A DNA stretch of 64,000 bases from Metridium senile (lineage: Eukaryota > Cnidaria > Anthozoa > Actiniaria > Metridiidae). The stretch covers positions 15,090,227-15,154,226 of the forward strand of contig OX459105.1 in NCBI GenBank assembly GCA_949775045.1, read 5' to 3'. Below the pieces are notes generated by a model that had not been told where the DNA came from, made no database searches, and saw only the letters and a list, made by a program, of their open reading frames with translations. Position numbers and translations under genes: made by a program. Shown piece after piece: positions 19,762 through 31,700 of the stretch (positions are counted from its first letter, which is position 1; every line of letters starts with the position of its first letter).

Positions 19762-22700
19762 ATGGCGTCCGACGGGGATCGAGAAATTGTTCTTGCTAAC
19801 TTTCAGGTTTGTATTCCTCTATTATCTTCCGGTGATTTTCTCCGATTATTGCTCATTTGTTTTCCTTATTTATCAGAGTATCACGGGCATCGAAAATCTT
19901 GATGAATGTATTACCTTATTGGAGCACCACGACTGGGATTTGACGGTGAGTTGAATCGATGTAGGAAAACATCGCTTGATTTCTTGTATTTTGTTTGAAT
20001 AAATAAGCTGAAATCGTTTAGTTTTTGATAATTAAATATGCTTGATTTATTCCTTTAGGCTTGCGTTAACTCTGTATTGGGTTCAGATGTTGTAGACTCG
20101 CCGATTCGTCCGTAAGTAAGCTTATGTATATTTCATCTTTGCGGATACCAACATCGGCTTATTATTCCTGTGATGATTTTCCTGATTTTTGTCTAGTAAA
20201 GTTCCTTCCTCTATAAGCATGTGTTTTCTTTTATAAGCCAACATTTAATCAATAAAATATTTCTGAATTTCAATGTATTTTAACCCGTTTAAAATCGACA
20301 ATGACTAGGCTAATTTTTTTCTAATTATTTTGCTTGCAAGATATAATTGACGGCGAACAAGAAACATATTATGTATATTATCTTTAATTTCTTTTTTATG
20401 AGCCTTCATTTTATAATCTACAACAGAATAATCTTTTAGTATCTTAATGGAAATCAAACGAATGAAAATATTTTGACATAAATAAGTAACATGCCATTTT
20501 TTTGTCATTCAAGACATATTTATATGCAAATGATTAGCATTTCAAAGCTAATGTGTAACGTCATTTCCGCTTTTGATTGTTTTGAAGAAATTGCTTCTTT
20601 TTATTTCTAGAACTCTGTGGCATTTGATTTTTGCAGAGCATTATTATAAACTCAAATTTTGTCATTAACAATGAAAACAGTCATGCATTTTTTTTGTGAT
20701 TTTTATTCTCCATAAAATCATCCAAACTAATTGGCACTTAATGATACTAAGGGGAGGACCATTTAACTTTTGAGGGTGGGGTGGGTGATTTTGAAAAAAT
20801 CAAAAAATTTCCTGCAAGCCAAAATCGCCACTGAAATCTTTGCTTTTCTATAAAATAAATTCTGTGCGCATGCCAGCAGGCTAAAAAAAATTTCCTGCAC
20901 AGACCAAATCACAATTTGATAACTTTTTCAATGTGAGTGAGCATCTATGCTCTAATTAAAGTTCTAAATTGTTAAGCGTTTTGTTGTATTTGTTTCCTTA
21001 TAATACGACTGACTGAGATTGAATTAGAGCACTCAAACCAAAATAAACAACACAAAGCATGCCAGTAAGTGGCCATAAATCTTTTAAGGTATTTTTGTAC
21101 ATACACTCAACTGAGTGACCGAAGTGACCATGGGTCGACTGAGTGCTACACTCTAATTTGCTTCACAATCTAATAAAAACCATTCTAAAATGTTTTCCCT
21201 CTAGTTCACCTCAGGAGGTTGAAGTAATTGGCCAGTCTGTTCCACTCCATCACCCTTCAAGACTATTGAAGTTTTTGATTGAATGGAAGGAGAAAACACT
21301 GACTGTTGTTCTTAATGACAGCGAGACTGTAGGTAAGATATGATGTTTTAGCAACAATGGAGAAATGAATGCTCTATTGGATCAGGTTTTATTATTTCAT
21401 TGGATTGTGACTGTAATGGACAAATGGGTAGATCAACTTGTTCATTGGTTGACTGATTAGTTGATTGATTAATTATTTGATTGATTGATTCATTGATTGA
21501 CAATGATTGAGTCAGTGACTGATTGGTTGATTGTTTAATTTATTTACTTACTTAGTGAGTGAGTGGTTGATAATTGATTCATTAATTGATCAACCTATTG
21601 ATTGGATGAGTTAATGGTTTTCAGACTGATTGAGACACAGTCTGGTTGATTGACTGGGATATTGATTGATCAATCTATTCAGTAAATTGCATCGATTGAA
21701 TTTTTTTCAGGAACCATCAAACGAATGCTTGAATTACAAGCTGGTGTTTGTCCAGACCAGCAAAGTCTGATGGGATGGGCGCATAACCAGACATTAAATG
21801 ATCAGGTACATTATATATTTCTAATTTGTGCACCATTTCACACCATTCAGCTTGAGCAACAATGAACAGAGTTAGTTTTATGTGTTGTTCTCTCTCATGC
21901 CACTTGTTTTTTTTTTCTGGGATTGTCCTGAGCCCTTGGTAAAATCAACAAGTGAGTTGAGTGTAGTGTTGTTAGAATATTAAATGTATTATTTTTGTGT
22001 GTAGACTGAGAGAGACCTTGGGTGGGACTTGATTTCTCTTTGTATCAGAGTGCATCATTTCATTTTATTTAAACTTTATATATTTATTAAATAGTATTAG
22101 ACATGTAAAATGTATTTTTATTATTTTGTACAGCTTTATGATAAAATAAACTTTTAATTTGTCTTGTTTTTGTAGACTGTACTTAAAGACCTTAATCTCC
22201 GAGAAGAAACAGCTCTAGTTCTCTTAACACCAACTGTAACTGAAACACCCAAACAAAGTATGCCGTGTGCCGCTAGTTCTGCACTAAATGGAGAGGCAAG
22301 GTAAATATATATATATAATTATATATAATATAAGCTAATGGCTTAAATTAATGTCATACTGTGCACTACAGTTCTGTTTCAAGAGCTAAGTGCTCTCTCA
22401 TCAGGTTCTTTGCTGGACTGATGGTGGAAGGTCAATCAAGTGTTTGTTAAGTGTTCACTAGTAGATGTTTCTTTGAATGGCGGCATGCGCTTGTAAGCTC
22501 ATTTCTTTTGTTCAAAGTATATAGTTGTGGTCTAATTATATATATATATATGTGCATGCATGGACTTAACTGAGGTCACGGTTTTCAACCTTGACTTTGT
22601 CTTAACAGAGTAGATTATTTCTGAAGTGAACTTCTCTGATTGGTTGATCTGTGTGTTTAGCACACATCAACAAAATTTGCATAAGTACAGATTTAAATGG

Positions 22701-25700
22701 GAACCTGTTAACTGTGCTTTTCAATCCAGAAAAAAACACTAGGATATGTTGTATGTGTAAATACAATTCCTTTCGGTCGTGCAATCGCCGTTCACCATTC
22801 ACTGTTTAACCTGTTTGTGTATACATTCTCTGCAAATGGATTTTTGAAGCATGAGCTTGGGCTACCTGTGGTCAGAATTTTGTTTTACCTAACATTTATG
22901 AATGTTTTCTCAGTTGTAGTGGCTATGGCAGTCCAATTGAAAAAATAATGCTGAATATCAAATACCAGTCACAGGAGTTTAACCTACCATATCCAGTCAC
23001 AAAAACAGTAGGAGAGGTAAGACTATCCAGGTTGAACTTCTTACCAACATCCATGTACAATTTGTAACATCCAGACTTTCAAGAAATTTACTTGCCAAGG
23101 TTTTAGTAAGATCTTGAATGATCTGACTGACAAGATGTTGCCAGGAATTAATTAAGATCTTCCCAAGATCCTTCCAAGAAATTTCCTTGCCAAGGCTTTA
23201 TTAAGATCTTGGATGATCTGACTGACAAGATCTTGCCAAGAATTAATTAAGATCTTGTCATGGTCCTTCCAAGAAATTTACTTGCCAAGGTTTTAGTAAG
23301 ATCTTGAATGATCTGACTGACAAGATCTTGCCAAGATTTGATTAAGATCTTCCCAAGATCCTTCCAAGAAATTTCCTTGCCAAGGTTTTAGTAAGATCTT
23401 GGATGATCTGACTGACAAGAATGAAGATCTTGCCAAGAATTAATTAAGATCTTGTCATGGTCCTTCCAAGAAATTTACTTGCCAAGGTTTTAGTAAGATC
23501 CTGGATGATCTTACCAGTTTTTTTGTATGTTGTTTATTGTTTCAGGTCAAGACAGATGTCTTTTCATTAACTAGTATACCATGTCGTAACCAAAAGTGGG
23601 CAGGTTGGCCAGAAGGGACAAAGGACACAGTAAGTAAATAAATATATACAATATGAGCCGCCAATCTGTATGCGATATACAACGGCAATCGAAGACCAGC
23701 TGTTGTATATCGCATACAGATTCCAAGGACACAAATATTGTATATATAGTACTTATGAAAGTCCAACGTTAGTTCTTTCATATTTTACTAAAATTATAAA
23801 GATAAAAGTAAATCTGGCCAAGAAAATTCAAGTTGAAATTTATGCAAATCAGGACGTAATCTGGATGAGATTTCTTTTGTAAAACTGTCATGAATTATTC
23901 ATAAATTTTTTAAATGACTTTAGAACTAGTCTCATGATAAAAATATTTACCTGGTAATAGAATAGTCAATACATATCTATTTTTGTTTCACAGATAGAGT
24001 ACAAACACTAAAAGTGTGCAATACTTTGTACATGTACTATTTACCACTAAATAATGTAGTGTTGAAAACAAATAGAGAACAAAATTATTTGCATAATTTA
24101 GCAGTATTTAGTGGTATTTATGTTGGACACTTTTAGTGTTTGTACTCAAAGTATATATTATGCACTCTATTATAATTATTGTTTATCTGATTTATGTTTC
24201 TATTGTTTTAGTCGACATTAAGTGAAGTAAAGTTATCCTTTCCTGTGCACACTTTAACTGTATCAAAACGTGACAACACTTCAAAAGAGGTAGAGTATAA
24301 TACAATTATAAAAGATACTATTTATCATTCATATGTATTGGTTTGTCTCACAAATATCAGCGGTGTTTGGACAGCCACGTATTTAATATCTAAGGTAAAT
24401 TTGAACACTGTAAATGGAAACACAGAATTGAAGTAAATAATGAGTGAAATGCGTTCGGTGTATAAGTGAAATAAAGATCATGAGAAAAATATCATATGCC
24501 CTTGGCGGGAATTGAATTATAATTTAGTGCATTAGGTAATGGTAGACACAAATGAAACAAAATGATCCTCAAAGAAAACGACGACCAGAAACTTCTTTGC
24601 GTCAACTCATTAATTGATGAAGACTTGCAGTAGTAGTGGAAACATTGCTGTCCAAAATCCGTCAACATTTGTGTGATAAACAAATAACAAATGAATGTAC
24701 TTAGAGTATAAAATTTTATAAAACACTGCATTCAGTTTTGGCTGAAAGATCTTGGAAGACTATGGCATTGTGATTGACAGTAGTGGGAAATGTGTTTCAG
24801 AACAATCTATTGAAATGCCTGAGTTTGCAGACAGCCAAAATAAAGAATAATTTAACTACCTTGAGGCTACCTTACTTAATATGTAGTTATTGTGTAAAAA
24901 ATGTTTTCTAAGTTGTTCTTTTTAAATCATCATCCTCCATAATCATCATAAGCATAGAGACGTTGTATTATGCTTAATAAATTATTATTATTATTATAAT
25001 GCAAGTGATTCTTTTCACAAGTTTTTTTTTTAAGTTATTTTTTGTTTATTTTATTTTTTTCATGTTTACAGATTTAATACAGTAATTACAAAAATTACAG
25101 ACACAAAGTACAAAAAAGAAAAAAAATTACAAACAAAACTGACAAAAATATACAATAGAATATTTCCTTTCATTAGTTATGGTTTATGCTGTTTGCAGGG
25201 AACTTCCAAATCTACAAGTATCGACATTGACATGGAGTTAGAAGATGGTAGTGATGATGAGGAATCTAATCTCCATATCATTGATGATGATGATGATGAC
25301 GAGATGTTTGCAGATGTTACCTGTAGACGGCAGTTTGCTGAACTATGTAAGTATTTATTTGTACTTTTATTTATAATAGAGCAAAAACACTAGAACCATG
25401 AAATAAAAACAAAATAGTTACTAACTAATAGTTTCTATTTAGTGACTTTTTAGTCAGTATCACTCAACCAGAAACATCAAATACAAAAGGAAACAATACC
25501 TCATTACAACTTTACTTGTCTTTTATAGTTTCTAACAGTCGCTAAATAAGAACTATTAGTTAGTAACTATTTTGTTTTTATTTCATGGTTCTAGTGCTTT
25601 CGCTCTATGTATTTGTATAGGAAATCGCATGATCTTGAGTACAATTCATAATTAATAGGTATGAGTGATGTTTTGAAAGTTTTTAGGCATGTCCAATTTG

Positions 25701-28700
25701 ATAACTTTCAAAACATCACGAGTATCTATTAATTACAAATTGTACGAGAAGATCGTACGATTTTTTATTTAAAATATACTGAAAAACTGATTGGTACTCT
25801 GCAGAGTACAATTTACAATTTAATTGTACTTCTCTCATCCAATCAGAATCAAGTAATTTTGTACAGTATATTGTAAGTACATTAATTCATCCCTTCATCA
25901 TTACATCTAGCCATTCATTCATTTGTTCATTCATCTGTTCATTCATATGTTCATTTGCCCATTCATAAATACATCTCTCCTTTCATTCACTCTTTCATTC
26001 ATCTATTCATCAATACATCCATCCATTCATTCATTCACTTGTTCATTCATTTTTAAATATCCATTCATTCACCCATCCGTTTGTTCATTCATTCACTTGT
26101 TCATTCATTTTTAAATATCCATTCATTCACCCATCCGTTTGTTCATTCATTCAAACATCCATACATTCATTCATTTGTTCATTCATCTGTTGATTTGCCC
26201 ATTCATAAATACATCTCTCCATTCATTCACTCTTTCATTCATTCATTCATGTGCTCATTCATAATACTTTTATCCACCCATCCATTCATTTGTTCATTCA
26301 ACTGTTCATTTACCCATTCACAAATACATCTCTCCATTCATCCACTCTTTCATTCATTCATTCATGTGCTCATTCATAATACTTTTATCCACCCATCCAT
26401 TCATTTGTTCATTCATCTGTTCATGTGCCCATTCATAAATACATCTCTCCATTCATTCACTCTTTCATTCATCCATTCATGTGCTCATTCATAATACTTT
26501 TATCCACCCATCCATTCATTTGTTCATTCATCTGTTCATTCATCTGCTCATTTGCCCATCCATTCATTCACCCATCCATTTGTTCATTCACTCATCCATT
26601 CATTCATCCATTTATCCATTAGTACATGTATTCATTTGTTCATTGTTTCATTCATACATACATTTACTTGTCCACTCCCAATCCTCATATATCGTCATGG
26701 ATATTTTTGTGTTCCTGGTGTATGATTATGATCGTCGCGGAGAAATAAGCAATTTATACAATTGCAATTATAGAAGCCCGAAAAAAAAAATTCAGGACTT
26801 CAACGGGATTTGAACCCATGACCTTTGCAGTACTGGTACAATGCTCTACCAACTGAGCTATGAAGCTATGAGTTCGATAAACCACAGAGTGAGATATGTA
26901 GATACGTATTTGGGTCTGATCCGCGGTTATATGATGTGTGTATGATTATGATCGTCGCGGATATTTTTACCCTGTTGTTGATTCCTGATATAATACTTTT
27001 GTTTGACATATATTCCAGTACCTCAAGATAGTGAAGATAGTTCAGAAAACCTGATCAAATTTGCTGGACATTTTGAAGGAAGGTAAAAGATACAAATAAA
27101 TAAATCACTTACTAATTTAAACAACCCAATCTTCTAGCCAGACACAAATGTCCTACAAATTGAGGAGACTCACACTCACAACCCCTACATTTTAGCACAC
27201 AACTCTGCTCACATGTTGATTTCTTGCTCGGGGAGGACAACTAGAGAACTATAAAATCCTTGTTTTATAGTCCCAAAGTGTTGTGTTTTCCGCGCTTGAC
27301 GTCAAATTTATTCTTTTCAATTCCTTTCATATTATACAAAATTCAAAAAAATAAATTTGACGTCAAGCGCGGATAAACAACACTTCGGGACTTATTAAAA
27401 GGGTCTATTGGAGAAAACATCACATGAAACAAACTCTACCTACATCTAATTAAATCCCTAAACAGGCTTTGAACCTGGGCCACAGTGGTGAGATGTGACT
27501 GATAAAGCACTACACCAACCAGGCTTTTTATTGTGTTTAATATTTTGATTTTATAAACTTGGAATTAACAATATTATTGGTAAAGTGTAAGACGTTAGTG
27601 CTTATTTGATTTATATGTTGTGTTTTTCAGATATGGTGATTCTCATCCTCACTTCTATATGGGACCTTTATCAGACGCCATCAAAGAAGCTAATGGCAGA
27701 TCTGCCAAACAAGTAAGATAACTACTTTCTTCCTTGAGGTTTGATGTTTTTGTTTGTTTGTTTGCTTATTTTTATACTTGTTCGTTTGTTTGTTTATTTG
27801 TGTGCTTGTTTGTTTGTTTGCTTATTTTATACTTGTTCGTTTGGTTGTTTATTTGTGTGCTTGTTCGTTTGGTTGTTTATTTGTGTGCTTGTTCGTTTGG
27901 TTGTTTATTTGTGTGCTTGTTCGTTTGTTTGTTTATTTGTTTATTTGTGTGCTTGTTTGTTTGCTTGTTTATTTGTGTACTTGTTTGTTTATTTGTGTGC
28001 TTGTTCGTTTGTTTGTTTATTTGTGTGCTTGTTTGTTTGCTTGTTTATTTGTGTACTTGTTTGTTTATTTGTGTGCTTGTTCGTTTTTTCTTTCTTTCTC
28101 CGTTAGTTTGTGTTATTTTATTTGTCGGTTCGTTTCTTTCCTTCTTGTTCCGTTTGTTTGTATTTAAAATTTGCTCGTTTATTTGCTAAATGCGCCTTTG
28201 TTTTATTTAGAGACGGCCTCTTCTAGTCTATGTTCACCATGATGGCAGTATATTAACCAATGTATTCTGTGGGTAAGTAGGACATGTCAATATTGACTCG
28301 GAAGATTTAAACTACAGACGGGCCCGTCTGTACGAATGGTGAATAGCGCTATCCACCGGATAAATTCTTATCCAGCGGATAAAATCTATAAAAAACCTGT
28401 GCAGTGGATAACTTTTATCCGCGGATAACTTTATCCACCATTCGTACAGCCGGCCTAGAAGAACAACCTTACAAATAGCCATTGAGCATACATGGTACTT
28501 ATTATATTTATTATACGTGGCTTGTATTCATGGTTTGTATTATACATGGATTGTATTCTAAGTTATTTCTTTCTTTTTATTTCAGGCAATTACTTTGCTC
28601 AGAGACAATAACTAATTATATACATAGTAACTTTGTTATATGGGCCTGGGACGTTACTCATGATAGTAATAAAGCCAGGTATGTCACGCTAAATTGATTT

Positions 28701-31700
28701 ATAGTCACAATACAGTGGAACCCTGTTAATCCGGTCACCGAAGGGACAGCCCAAAGTGGCCGTATTAACGGGATGGCCGCATTAAGCGGGTAAATTTTAT
28801 AGAAAACGTATGGACATGCATTTCGTCGGGACCTAAAAAACTGGCCGTAATAACGGGGTGGCCGTATTAAGCGGGTGGCCGAAAGGCAGGGTTCCACTGT
28901 ATTTAAAACACATGTCACTAAACAAGTGCGCGAAGTTGAACAGCTTTAACTTAGCTATCTTGTATGTTAGAGTCTTACTCATCACTTTTTTAACGTTTCA
29001 ATGTATTTAGCCAGATACAAGTGTCCTACTAATTGGGGTGACTCAGACACACACTCACTACCTCTACATTAAGTATTTTAGCACACAACTCTGCTTACAT
29101 GTTCATTTTTGCGGGGGTTTTTTCTACGGAGAAAAACCCTTGTGACATTGGAGGAAAAGGAAAAGTACTATCATTTAGCGTCGGTAGTTCCTTCAGCTAT
29201 AAGATGTAAACTGGTCTTCCAGGAAGCCGACGGTGCGCTCTTTTTCCCCCTCTCTCCATCAATGCTTCGTTTTACGGGTATTTAAAGCCACTCAAAGCCG
29301 CGCACTAACCAACTTAGCTACACTTGTTCCTCAAGAAGAAACCAACACAAACTCAATTCACATTGATTACTGCCAGTGGCGGGACTCAAACCTCTACCAC
29401 AGTGGTGAGAGTGCGCGGTAAACCACTACGCTGTCCATGCCAAAGTCATAGAATTTGTATTTAATTTGTGTGTGTTTTCCCGTTGCAGGTTACTTGATAT
29501 GATAACGCAACATTTTGGCAGTATAGCAGCTAGTACTGTTCGCGGTTTTGAAACAGAAAAATTCCCTCTTATATTAGCAGTAATGAAAAATAGGTCCGCT
29601 TTAGAAGTCTGCTCTGTTCTACAAGGTATAAATTCGTTTTTTTGTTTTTGTGTTCGTTCATTTGTTTGTTCGTTTGTCTGTTGGTTGATTGGTTTGTTTG
29701 TTCGTTTGTTAATTTGGTCGTTTGTTTGTTTGGTCGTTTGTTTGTTTATTTGTTCGTTTAGTTGTTTGTTAATTTGGTCGTTTGTTAATTTGGTCGTTTG
29801 TTTGTTTGGTCGTTTGTTGTTAATTTGGTCGTTTGTTAATTTGGTCGTTTGTTTGTTTGGTCGTTTGTTTGTTTGGTCGTTTGTTTGTTTGGTCGTTTGT
29901 TTGTTTGGTCGTTTGTTTGTTTGGTCGTTTGTTTGTTTGGTCGTTTGTTTGTTGGTTCGTTTATTTGTTGGGTCGTTTATCTGTTGGTTGATTGTTTGTT
30001 TTATTTTCCCTGTGTATATTTGTCTTTTTGTCTGTCATTTTTGTTTGTTTGTTCGTTTATTTGTTTGCATGTATGTTTTTACTCGTTCAATAATTTGCTC
30101 TATTTTTAATTAGTTTATTTATTCAATTTCTAGTATGGTTGTGTGTTCTTTTCTCTATTTCGCTTGTCCTTTCCTACTTATGTTTGTTTATCTAATGTAT
30201 TTTCGTTTGGTCTTTCTCCAGGTCATTTATCGCTGGACGAATTGATGACTGGACTCATGAGTGCACACGAAACATTCCAACAAGCAATGATACAAGAAAT
30301 TAAAGACGAGGTAATAGGACACATACAGCCTTATGTTACCCATCCTATCATCCACTCCCATCCTGTCCACAACCTATCATTTTTACCAGTTAACCCTCAT
30401 TATTGTATCATTTTAACATAATTTACATCATCATCATTATCATTATCTCATTTCCTTCAATTCATTTTATCCTATCCCATTCCCTTCCTATTCATCCCAT
30501 CCCATCCATTCAATCTATCATTTTTACTTGTTTTTACATGATTGTAAACCTTCAACAGCCGGAAAAATAAACAAATATACAGTGCATTTTAACGTGGAAA
30601 GTGCACTACATCATATTATTGTAACTTTTCCATTTTCATGTTATCTTTATTCTCATGGGATCGGTCCCATTCATTTTATCCAATCCCATTTCCTTCCCAT
30701 TCATTCCATCTCATCTCATTCCCATCCCATTCATTCCATCTCATCTCATTCGCATCCCATTCATTCCATCTCATCTCATTCCAATCCTATTCATTTTATC
30801 CAATGTCATTCCCTTCCTATTTATTCCTTTCTATCTCATTCCCATCCCACTCATTTTATCCAATCTCATTCCCTTCCCATCCCATTCATTCCGTCCTATC
30901 TCATTCCCTTCCCATTCATCTTATTTCATCCCCTTCCTATTCATTTTATCCAATCTCATTTTCTTCCCATTCATTTCATCCTATTTCATTTCCTTCACAT
31001 CCCATTCATTACATCCAATCTCATTCCCTTCCCATCCCATTCATTACATCCTATCTCATCCCCTCCCATTCATTCCGTCCTACATAATGCCCTCCTATTC
31101 ATTCCAACCTATCTCATTCCCTTCCCATTTATTGTGTAGGAGGAACGAGAGTTACGTGAGCTGATGATGCGAGAACAAGACATGGCTTACGAGGAATCAC
31201 TAAAACAAGATAGATTAAAAGAAGAAGAAAAACGTAAGAAACAAGAAGAGGAAATGATGGCCAAGAAAGTACAAGAAGAACAAGCATTACATGAAGCACA
31301 ACTAAAAGAGGTGATTATTTAACACACGGCGGCCATGTTTATCAGTGTATGAGTATATGATCGTCGCGGAGTAAAGAAATTAAAGTAATTACAATTATAG
31401 AAGCCCGAAAAATATTCGGGACTTCAACGGGATTTGAATCCATGACCTTTGCAGAACCGGTTAATTTAACCGCGGATCAGACCAGCATATATATTATGTT
31501 TATCCGCGATCCCCTCTTGGGAAGACTCTTGGGGATCGCACATTCTCAATGGCGGCCCCTACCGTTTGGAATAAACTGCCATCTTATTTACGAAATGAAC
31601 TTAATTTTAATCATTTTAAATCATCACTTAAAACCCATTTTTTAATATTGTATATAATTAGCTTTTTATATTTTGATACTTTTTCAATATCCAACGTCTA

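Noticed and set aside
26795..26870. A functional tRNA gene on the minus strand
   Set aside because: A and B boxes are present, but the acceptor stem does not close and a SINE body follows; a second copy at 31346 shows the same structure.
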